Assembly: GCA_040758255.1 (NCBI GenBank)
Contig: JBFLVX010000021.1
Span: 1 to 22,015, forward strand
Direction: 5' to 3'
Origin: JACRPZ01 sp040758255
GTDB lineage: Bacteria > Nitrospirota > Thermodesulfovibrionia > UBA6902
DNA length: 22,015 bases
Positions 7,541-13,321 of this stretch are shown here, piece after piece; within the stretch, counting starts at the first letter, position 1; each line of letters starts with the position of its first letter. A program made the translations under genes and the position numbers. The notes under the pieces were generated by a model, which did not search any database, was not told where the DNA came from, and saw only the letters and a list, made by a program, of their open reading frames with translations.

Positions 7541-8443
7541 ATGAATAAGAATATCTGCGCGGTTATCGTTTCGTACAATTCTCCCGATCGTTTGAGCGAA
7601 TGCATAAGCTCAATACTTCCTCAAGCAGATGAAATTATCGTCATAGACAACAGCTCCGATGCGAGAGCGCGGCAGCGCATAAAAGAATTAACGTCCAGTC
7701 AAAAGATGACGCTCGTGCTGAATGAAAACAACGAAGGGCTGGGGCATGCCCTTAATCAGGGTTTGCGGCGTTCGGCTGAGAGGGGTTATATCTGGACGCT
7801 CCTTCTCGATGACGACAGCATATTGTCTGACAGCATGATTGATGAGATGATGCGTTCCTACAGCAATTGCGGCACAGATATTCGGGGAGCAGTGGCGGCG
7901 ATAGTGCCGGCAGTGTACGATAAGAAATTAGATGAATATATCCCTTCGGTGATAACTACAAAGACTTTCAATAGGAAACTCCGACAGCCGCCAAGTGACG
8001 CCTTCGTGCATTTTCATATAACATCCGGCACGTTATTGAAAAACGAAACCTTAGAAAGAGTCGGTTACATGAATGAACGTTTGTTTATAGACTACATTGA
8101 TTTTGATTACTGCTTCAGGTTATTAAACAAAGGATATAAGATATTATTAAGCAAGGACGCGTTGCTATATCATTCATTAGGTGAACTTCGACAGACACTT
8201 TTTCTCCGGTTCAGAGAGCATAATTTTATGAGGGTTTACTATCAAAGTCGGAACAGACTGTATGCTTTAATTAAGCATGGCGTAACTTATAAATCGTTTT
8301 TATTCGCTGAGAGTTTCAGGTTTGCAAGTAAACTGTTTAAAATAATAATGTTAGAATCCAATAAGGCTGAAAAAATACACATGTATTTTAAGGGAATAAA
8401 AGATTGCATAAGAGATTATAAAAATTTAGATGCGGAATTTTGA
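7541..8443 (+). CDS. Family 2 glycosyltransferase, rhamnosyltransferase-like
   Basis: The 300-residue GT-A enzyme has the family 2 features in order: AVIVSYNSPDRL at 7-18, IIVIDNSSD at 32-40, NEGLGHALNQG at 64-74 and the catalytic acidic motif LLLDDDS at 87-93. The segment FIDYIDFDYCFR at 182-193, followed by a conserved late histidine (LLYHSLGE), is typical of the RfbF/rhamnosyltransferase branch. It probably transfers a deoxyhexose such as rhamnose in O-antigen or capsule assembly; the sugar is an inference. It sits directly after a decayed glycosyltransferase start and before a PIG-L deacetylase. The first half is clearly richer in GC than the last third, which hints at mosaic origin. Confidence 0.87.
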   Translation: MNKNICAVIVSYNSPDRLSECISSILPQADEIIVIDNSSDARARQRIKELTSSQKMTLVLNENNEGLGHALNQGLRRSAERGYIWTLLLDDDSILSDSMIDEMMRSYSNCGTDIRGAVAAIVPAVYDKKLDEYIPSVITTKTFNRKLRQPPSDAFVHFHITSGTLLKNETLERVGYMNERLFIDYIDFDYCFRLLNKGYKILLSKDALLYHSLGELRQTLFLRFREHNFMRVYYQSRNRLYALIKHGVTYKSFLFAESFRFASKLFKIIMLESNKAEKIHMYFKGIKDCIRDYKNLDAEF

Positions 8444-8474
8444 GAATGCTATGCTGCCGTTGGATCTCGCAAGC

Positions 8475-8498
8475 GCCTTTCTGGAAGGCTTTTTCTTT
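8475..8498 (+). terminator. Weak candidate rho-independent terminator
   Basis: GCCTT (8475-8479) and AAGGC (8485-8489) can form a five-pair stem with a five-base loop, followed by TTTTTCTTT. The stem is short, and the same bases also fall in a small reading frame, so this may be coincidence. If active it would reduce read-through from the glycosyltransferase into the deacetylase gene. Confidence 0.25.
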
Positions 8499-8506
8499 AT
8501 ATTAAC

Positions 8507-9298
8507 ATGAAATTTTTACCTGAAACAGAGATTATCCCATTTCATGTATCCCCCCTTCAAGGAGAGAGAGTATTAATTCTTTCCCCACATCCAGATGATG
8601 AAACCCTCGGATGCGGCGGTACCGTAAGGCTTCTGGTAGAAGCAGGGAAGGTTGTAAGGGTTGTATTTCTTACAAGCGGGGACAAGGCAGATCCAGAAAA
8701 TCCGGCTGCACAGACTGCGCATGAAAAGAAGCACATTACAGATTATTCATTAATGAGGGAAAAAGAGGCTGATAAAGCGCTCCGTATCCTTGGTGTCAGT
8801 GAGTATATGTTTTTGAGATTTCCTGACAGAGGCCTGTTTGATAATTACAGCGATGTAATAACGAGAATTAAAGGGCTATTGCTTCAGAACCTCGACAAGC
8901 CCTCAGCATCGAATTGCTCTTTGGAATTCGACACAATTTACTGCCCGTCTCCTTTAGAACTCAATCCTGACCACCGGGTAGCAGCCCGCGCGGTACTGGA
9001 ATTACAGAAACAACACAATTTCAGAATCGTTTTTTATGAAGTTGCTGCACCGATACGTCCCAATATCTTTGTTGATATTACAAAAGTTTTTAAAATAAAA
9101 TGTAAGGCGATAAGGGCTTATAACTCCCAACTTAAAATCATTGATTATCTGAGTGTGAATAACTCGTTGAATAAATTTCGTTCATTAACACTTGATAAAA
9201 AGGTTCAATATGCCGAGGCGTTCCTTGTGCTGGAAAATGCTTCAGAGCAGGGAATGCTCGATGATGGATGGTTTAATTATAAAAAACCTCTTGTTTAA
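8507..9298 (+). CDS. PIG-L/LmbE-family deacetylase
   Basis: The 263-residue protein belongs to the PIG-L (LmbE-like) family of zinc-dependent deacetylases that act on N-acetylated sugars or sugar conjugates. The zinc motif PHPDDE is at 27-32 (H28, D30, D31, with D30 the likely general base) and the second zinc histidine is in NPDHR (H156). The length and the LILS strand before the motif are typical. It is the last gene of the polysaccharide block, so a likely role is to remove an acetyl group from an N-acetyl-sugar in the glycan or its precursor; other family members make mycothiol, bacillithiol or GPI precursors. The ribosome site is weak; GGAAGG at 8483-8488 is too far upstream to be ideal. 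Confidence 0.88.
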   Translation: MKFLPETEIIPFHVSPLQGERVLILSPHPDDETLGCGGTVRLLVEAGKVVRVVFLTSGDKADPENPAAQTAHEKKHITDYSLMREKEADKALRILGVSEYMFLRFPDRGLFDNYSDVITRIKGLLLQNLDKPSASNCSLEFDTIYCPSPLELNPDHRVAARAVLELQKQHNFRIVFYEVAAPIRPNIFVDITKVFKIKCKAIRAYNSQLKIIDYLSVNNSLNKFRSLTLDKKVQYAEAFLVLENASEQGMLDDGWFNYKKPLV

Positions 9299-9338
9299 AT
9301 GAGAAGATATCTTAAGAACAGGGAATTATCTCATACAA

Positions 9339-9361
9339 TAACTAACTAATCTAACTAACTA
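9339..9361 (+). repeat. 10-bp direct repeat upstream of the secretin promoter
   Basis: TAACTAACTA occurs at 9339-9348 and again at 9352-9361, a 13-base spacing. The pair lies just upstream of the candidate promoter of the secretin gene and could be a binding site for a regulator, or a simple CTAA-type sequence expansion. Confidence 0.5.
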
Positions 9362-9375
9362 TTTTTTCGTTTTAT

Positions 9376-9395
9376 GGTATATTATTCTTTATAAT
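9376..9395 (+). promoter_or_regulatory. Candidate extended -10 promoter of the secretin gene
   Basis: TGGTATATT at 9375-9383 fits an extended -10 element (TG, one base, then TATATT). A second perfect TATAAT lies at 9390-9395. Neither has a good -35 box. The element TTTATGGTATA is repeated before the subtilase gene (20141-20151), which supports a real promoter type in this genome. Confidence 0.4.
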
Positions 9396-9420
9396 CTGTC
9401 CTGATAAAAAAGGAGGTTTT

Positions 9421-11496
9421 TTGAAGAAATTACTAATTGCAGTTTTTTTTATATCCCTGTTTTTTACATTAGATTCTGATTCATCAGGAATGGCAGAGCG
9501 CCCGGGTAATTTGCCGGCAAATGAATCTACTGTGGATAACTTGCCTGATTCTAACCAGAGATACGACTCTTTGCAATCAGAACAAAATACTGTGAAAGAC
9601 AGCAAAGAGGAATCTTCAGGAGAAAACCTGCCTGATGCAGGGACGGCAAAGCCGGAAGTTAAGTGGTCCCAAGAATCCAAACATCCCGAGCAGCAAGCGC
9701 CTGTCAGAGAAACGCCAAAAGAAGGTCAAACACCTGAGAAGACACAGCCTCTGGCAGTGGAGTCAAAGGAACATGTTTCTTCAAAGGTTGAGATAGGCCT
9801 TGCTCCCGGTTCTGTTAACCTCTTCTTTGATGACGCTGATATTTATGAGGTGATCAAGGTGGTTTTTGGCGATGTGCTCAAGGTGAATTATGTTATTGAC
9901 CCAAAGATCAGCGGAAGAGTTAATTTCAATTCCTCTGCGCCGATTCCAAAAGATGAACTGCTTCCCATAATGGAGATTATTTTAAGGCTCAATGGTATCG
10001 GGTTTGTGAAGGAGGAAGGACTTTACAGGATAGTTCCGATGGAAAAGGTTTCAAGCGAATTGATTTATGCCCAGGTGGGAAAAGAACCTGATAAAGTTGC
10101 AATGGGTCTTTTTACTTTCAAAAACCTGAACATAAAAGATTCCATGAAGGATATAGAAAATGCCATAGGATTGTCATTGAAGGGGGGACAGGTTCGGATA
10201 ATCCCTATTCAGAGATTGAACGCCATATTAGTTGTGGCATCCACAAAAGAGCAGCTTGATTATGTCAGAAAATGGGTCGAGACATTTGATGTTATTTTTA
10301 ACGGGCCCCGGCCAAAGGTATTTGCTTATCCTATTCAAAATGGCAAGGCAAAAGATATTGCGGATATGCTGAATCAGATATTCCTTGGTGCAAAGCCCTC
10401 AGTGCCTTCTGAAAAAGCACAGCCGGCAGGCGCGCCGGGAACCGCCAAGCCCCTGGTGTCTTTAACGCCTTCGGCCGGAGGATCATTGGTGTCGGAAATC
10501 ACCAAGATATTCCCCAACGAGATCACGAATTCTTTAATCATTCTTGCAACTCCCGACGACTATGCCGCCATAGAAGATGCAATTAAAAAGATAGACATTG
10601 CACCCAGACAGGTGATGATAGAGGCCCTTGTTGCCGAGATAAAGCTGACGGATAATATGACATTTGGATTGGCATGGTCTTTAAAAACTGATGTTAATAT
10701 AACGGGGATGAAACCTTTTAACAAGGATATTAACCTTGATGGAACCCTTGGATTTAATTCGTCCAAGCTGTCAGGTTTAGACGTAACAAGCCTGGCAGGT
10801 TTTGCATTTGCAGGGGTTGATCCAGCAGGCGCTGTCAGGTTGCTTCTTGAGAGTCTTGCATCGGATTCAAAGGTTAATGTTCTGGCCGCCCCCCATATCT
10901 TAGTGTCGGATAATCGCGAGGCGAAGATACAAATAGGAGACCAGGTCCCCGTTGCGACGTCAGAGACAAATGTTACAGGGACAACACAGATTCAAAGGAC
11001 AATTCAGTATAAGGACACCGGAATAATACTCAAGGTAAAACCTCAGGTCAATGAAAGCGGGCTGGTCGCTCTTGACATTACTCAGGAAGTTTCTAATTTT
11101 TCAATAGAAAAAATTTTTGATTCCGATCAGGTGGTCATAAGCAAACGAGAGGCTGCAACAAGCCTTGTTGCACAGGATGGCCAGACAATAGTTATCGGAG
11201 GACTTATAAGCGAGGCAACCTCAAAGACAGGAGAGGGAATTCCTTTTCTAAGCAAGATCCCGGTGCTCGGTTATCTCTTTGGGAGCACGAAAAATACGCA
11301 TGCAAAGACAGAACTTATAATTCTCCTCACGCCGCATGTTATCAGAAATCAGGTTGAGGCAGCCAATGTTTCAGGGGAATATCTTCAGAGGATGAAAGAG
11401 TCTCAAAAAGAGATTCAGGAATATGGTATCAAAAAAGAGGGGGGACCGGGCGTCAAAGGCGTTGAAAAGCCGGGTGATGAAAAAAACATTCAATAA
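9421..11496 (+). CDS. gspD: GspD-type outer-membrane secretin
   Basis: The 691-residue protein forms the outer-membrane ring through which type II secretion (or a related system) releases folded proteins. Residues 1-25 are a signal peptide (basic start, hydrophobic core ending near SGMA). Residues 26-122 are a disordered Glu/Pro/Lys/Gln-rich linker, longer than usual for GspD. An N0-like domain follows (VNLFFDDADIYEVIKVVFG at about 132-150), then N1/N2 repeats near 165-395. The secretin core occupies 397-642, with AAPHILVSDNREAKIQIGDQVP, QDGQTIVIGGL and PFLSKIPVLGYLFG. A charged tail of about 45 residues ends the protein. The start is TTG at 9421 with AGGAGG at 9411-9416. No other secretion genes are in the window, so PilQ-like or an orphan role is possible, but the motifs fit GspD best. 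Confidence 0.87.
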   Translation: MKKLLIAVFFISLFFTLDSDSSGMAERPGNLPANESTVDNLPDSNQRYDSLQSEQNTVKDSKEESSGENLPDAGTAKPEVKWSQESKHPEQQAPVRETPKEGQTPEKTQPLAVESKEHVSSKVEIGLAPGSVNLFFDDADIYEVIKVVFGDVLKVNYVIDPKISGRVNFNSSAPIPKDELLPIMEIILRLNGIGFVKEEGLYRIVPMEKVSSELIYAQVGKEPDKVAMGLFTFKNLNIKDSMKDIENAIGLSLKGGQVRIIPIQRLNAILVVASTKEQLDYVRKWVETFDVIFNGPRPKVFAYPIQNGKAKDIADMLNQIFLGAKPSVPSEKAQPAGAPGTAKPLVSLTPSAGGSLVSEITKIFPNEITNSLIILATPDDYAAIEDAIKKIDIAPRQVMIEALVAEIKLTDNMTFGLAWSLKTDVNITGMKPFNKDINLDGTLGFNSSKLSGLDVTSLAGFAFAGVDPAGAVRLLLESLASDSKVNVLAAPHILVSDNREAKIQIGDQVPVATSETNVTGTTQIQRTIQYKDTGIILKVKPQVNESGLVALDITQEVSNFSIEKIFDSDQVVISKREAATSLVAQDGQTIVIGGLISEATSKTGEGIPFLSKIPVLGYLFGSTKNTHAKTELIILLTPHVIRNQVEAANVSGEYLQRMKESQKEIQEYGIKKEGGPGVKGVEKPGDEKNIQ

Positions 11497-11623
11497 AATC
11501 TTACTTACATTTTGTGGAAAATTCAGAAAAGATGTGCGAAAAAGACACGTTGAGATTGCAAAAAACACACAAAATAGCAGTAAGAATATTAGCTAACTTA
11601 AGCTCTGTAAGAGAAATCATAGC

Positions 11624-11639
11624 TGGCATCACTTTTGCA
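11624..11639 (+). promoter_or_regulatory. Possible sigma54 (-24/-12) promoter element
   Basis: TGGCATCACTTTTGCA matches the RpoN pattern TGGCAC-N5-TTGCA at all key positions except the last base of the first block. GG (11625-11626) and GC (11637-11638) are exactly 12 bases apart, as required. It points toward the gene at 12066, about 430 bases downstream. No activator gene is nearby in the window. Confidence 0.4.
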
Positions 11640-11734
11640 TAAGTAATAGGGTATTCTTTTCTGTAAAAGCCGTATAAAAAAACATTTATATTTCACTCTA
11701 ATTTGATAGCGTTTGAAATATTTTGGCAACAGAA

Positions 11735-11758
11735 AAGCATTTTTTTAAAAAAATGCTT
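11735..11758. promoter_or_regulatory. Perfect 24-bp A/T palindrome abutting a -35 box (UP element or operator)
   Basis: AAGCA followed by T7, A7 and TGCTT forms a perfect 12+12 inverted repeat. Its last two bases are the first two of the TTGACA box at 11757. Phased T and A tracts at this place resemble the UP element bound by the RNA polymerase alpha subunits, but the symmetry also fits a repressor operator. Confidence 0.5.
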
Positions 11759-11785
11759 GACAAAGCAAATATCTTTGTTTACACT
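11757..11785 (+). promoter_or_regulatory. Strong sigma70 promoter P1 of the secreted-protein gene
   Basis: A consensus TTGACA (11757-11762), an exact 17-base spacer and TACACT (11780-11785) make a near-ideal sigma70 promoter. The surrounding 21 bases recur at P2 with 18 identities. Confidence 0.75.
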
Positions 11786-11833
11786 TAATTTGATTTTCAA
11801 AAGAGACAAAAGGGCGGGGTTACAGAAAAACGC

Positions 11834-11862
11834 TTGACAAAGGAAACTCATTTAATTACAAT
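11834..11862 (+). promoter_or_regulatory. Strong sigma70 promoter P2 of the secreted-protein gene
   Basis: TTGACA (11834-11839), a 17-base spacer and TACAAT (11857-11862) give one mismatch from full consensus. P2 lies 77 bases after P1 and looks like a duplicated promoter. Confidence 0.78.
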
Positions 11863-11887
11863 TTATCCAACATATTAAGGATAATGC

Positions 11888-11917
11888 TTGACAGAGAAGT
11901 GGTAAGCAGGTTAATAC
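11888..11917 (+). promoter_or_regulatory. Third TTGACA box (P3), weak -10
   Basis: GCTTGACA appears a third time, with the hexamer at 11888-11893. The best -10 candidate is TAATAC at 11912-11917 after 18 bases, which matches poorly, so P3 may be a weak or degenerate copy or an activator-dependent promoter. Confidence 0.4.
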
Positions 11918-11949
11918 GGATTTTGATATTTAAACGCATTACATTAATT

Positions 11950-11961
11950 GAAAGGAGGTGA
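11950..11961 (+). promoter_or_regulatory. Start-less Shine-Dalgarno sequence in the leader (possible mRNA stabiliser)
   Basis: GAAAGGAGGTGA is fully complementary to the 3' end of 16S rRNA, yet no ATG, GTG or TTG follows at a usable distance. A second purine-rich run is at 11970-11984. In Bacillus cry3A-type leaders such a sequence (STAB-SD) binds 30S subunits and stabilises the mRNA; a similar role here is inference. Confidence 0.45.
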
Positions 11962-12010
11962 AAGACTTTAAGGAAGGGAGGAAGATAAAAGATAGTTTAT
12001 TTTTTGTGGT

Positions 12011-12029
12011 TCTTAGTCATTGACTAAGA
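12011..12029 (+). promoter_or_regulatory. Leader palindrome just upstream of the ribosome site
   Basis: TCTTAGTCATTGACTAAGA is a perfect inverted repeat with nine-base arms around one base. In RNA it would give a seven-pair hairpin with a five-base loop, ending 22 bases before AGGAGG. It could be an RNA stability or translation-control element, or a DNA operator downstream of the promoters. Confidence 0.5.
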
Positions 12030-12051
12030 GAAATTGAACTCGAATTAGTAA

Positions 12052-12057
12052 AGGAGG
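12052..12057 (+). promoter_or_regulatory. Strong ribosome binding site deciding a GTG start
   Basis: AGGAGG, eight bases before GTG at 12066, is the strongest correctly spaced Shine-Dalgarno sequence in the window and fixes the start of the secreted-protein gene. Confidence 0.85.
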
Positions 12058-12065
12058 TTTTAAAA

Positions 12066-13142
12066 GTGAAAAAAATATCGTTGATATTTACAGTCGCTCT
12101 TGTCTTTGCCCTTTCTCTGGGCGTAGGCATACAAAGCGTTCAGGCTGACTCTATTCTGTTCCCGTATCTCTCAACTCAGCCAGGCGTTTATTCATTTGTA
12201 ACAATAGCTAACGAAGGTCAGAATGAGTTTGCAACACTCACAGGCCTGCACCTCTCTTATGGCTATAAGGATGTCACAGCAGGCTTCCCGGCTGTTAATA
12301 CCTGTGCTTGCAACCATCACGATGTGCAGATTGAATCAACCCCGTCAGACATGCTTACCTTTGAGGTTGGCGGAAAGGTCGTGGACGGAGGCAACTATTT
12401 CCTCTTTGAGAATGCCGGTCTGGACACTACCGTAGGTAACCCGACTATGATGGGCGGCCTGACAAACCATATTGGCTTTCTCTGGGTTGAGCCCCTCGGA
12501 AACGCAACAGCTTCTGAGATGGATCAGCGTATAGAGATATGGGGATGGGGAGATGTCCTTGACACCAATGCAAACATGAACTTCTCTTATTCCACGAACG
12601 GCCTCGGTTCCAATGATTCAACAGATCCAGATCTTAGCGCCTCTTATGATCAGGGCATGAACTGGTACCGCTTTGCCTGGGAGCCGACAACTTATGTAAA
12701 CACAAGCTGGTACATCCTTCCGATCTCTACCAGGGATGATATGACACCGGCAGCCGGCGGCGGCATAAGGAGGTCAATCAGGGCAAACAATGGCGCAGCA
12801 TTTCCTGGACCGGGCGCATTTGACAGGGATGAGCAGTTCTACTCTGGGGAGAAGTTAGCTACTGTAAGGTGTCTCGGAGTCATCAATACATCTCACTTAT
12901 TACAGCCAGGTCCTATAGCATCAACCCTGAACGGTGGTTTTCTCTATGCAGAGTCATGGGGCACTAAAACAACTGCATTGTCAGACGTTTGCGATCCCAA
13001 TGAGGATTACGACGGTGGCGCCACTTATTCAGCGAGGATACAGTCAGTCACAGCAGCAGCAGGCATGGGCACAAGGCAGACAATCGGCATAGAGCCAATG
13101 CTAAATCCTACATATGACGTAACTTTTGATGTAGGTCCGTAA
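12066..13142 (+). CDS. Secreted protein of unknown family
   Basis: I do not recognise this 358-residue protein. Residues 1-27 are a clear Sec signal peptide (MKKISLIFTV start, cleavage after SVQA). The mature protein begins DSILFPYLSTQPGVYSFVTI and is rich in Gly, Asn, Thr, Ser and aromatic residues, with few Lys, as in beta-rich extracellular or outer-membrane-associated proteins. There is no lipobox, membrane segment, LPXTG or PEP-CTERM-like end; the C-terminus is YDVTFDVGP. Four cysteines (C80, C82, C269, C309) could form disulfides; C80-A-C82-N-HH might bind a metal. Duplicated strong promoters, a strong ribosome site and a robust terminator suggest an abundant single-gene transcript. The preceding secretin gene and following lipoprotein gene hint at an envelope or export role, which is only context. 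The start is GTG. Confidence 0.85.
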   Translation: MKKISLIFTVALVFALSLGVGIQSVQADSILFPYLSTQPGVYSFVTIANEGQNEFATLTGLHLSYGYKDVTAGFPAVNTCACNHHDVQIESTPSDMLTFEVGGKVVDGGNYFLFENAGLDTTVGNPTMMGGLTNHIGFLWVEPLGNATASEMDQRIEIWGWGDVLDTNANMNFSYSTNGLGSNDSTDPDLSASYDQGMNWYRFAWEPTTYVNTSWYILPISTRDDMTPAAGGGIRRSIRANNGAAFPGPGAFDRDEQFYSGEKLATVRCLGVINTSHLLQPGPIASTLNGGFLYAESWGTKTTALSDVCDPNEDYDGGATYSARIQSVTAAAGMGTRQTIGIEPMLNPTYDVTFDVGP

Positions 13143-13161
13143 GGAAGCCTCAATCAAACTT

Positions 13162-13192
13162 AAAAGGGTGGGCTTCGGCCCACCCTTTTTTT
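13162..13192 (+). terminator. Strong rho-independent terminator with UUCG loop
   Basis: GGGTGGGC (13166-13173) and GCCCACCC (13178-13185) form a perfect eight-pair GC-rich stem closed by a TTCG tetraloop, extended by A/T pairs and followed by seven Ts. It lies 20 bases after the stop of the secreted-protein gene and should isolate that transcript. Confidence 0.95.
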
Positions 13193-13233
13193 ATCTTTTC
13201 ATAAGTGGTGGAATCAAACATCAAAGTTAAGTC

Positions 13234-13274
13234 TTTCCCCGCCTCTGGTCAAGCCAGAGAATAATGCAAGGAAA
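13234..13274 (+). other. Possible two-stem leader structure before the lipoprotein gene
   Basis: CTCTGG (13243-13248) pairs with CCAGAG (13254-13259), and outside it TTTCC (13234-13238) can pair with GGAAA (13270-13274). I could not match it to a known riboswitch. It lies between the terminator and the ribosome site of the lipoprotein gene. Confidence 0.2.
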
Positions 13275-13321
13275 CCCTGTGGTAAGCTAAAGATAATTAA
13301 ATCAAAGGAGAAGATCAATAT

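Larger units (their letters stand above)
11497..12065. other. 569-base regulatory region between secretin and secreted-protein genes
   Basis: No protein gene of any size is convincing here. The stretch is AT-rich and is crowded with control signals reading toward the gene at 12066: a possible sigma54 element (11624), an A/T palindrome (11735), two near-consensus promoters and a third TTGACA box (11757, 11834, 11888), a start-less perfect Shine-Dalgarno sequence (11951), a leader palindrome (12011) and the true ribosome site (12052). No terminator for the secretin gene was found. Confidence 0.7.

Noticed and set aside
9299..9349. Sixteen-codon frame after the deacetylase gene (MRRYLKNRELSHTITN)
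   Set aside because: No ribosome site or recognisable motif; ends in the direct repeat, so probably chance.
11958..12023. Leader peptide frame starting at GTG 11958
   Set aside because: The GTG is part of the Shine-Dalgarno-like sequence itself, so that sequence cannot serve it; no amino acid bias typical of attenuators.
12303..12321. Heme-binding motif in the secreted protein (CACNHH)
   Set aside because: The spacing is C-x-C-N-H, not CxxCH, so c-type heme attachment is not supported.
13193..13321. Riboswitch before the lipoprotein gene
   Set aside because: Only two short stems can be drawn; none of the cyclic-di-GMP, cobalamin, TPP, SAM, glycine or fluoride consensus cores was found by eye.
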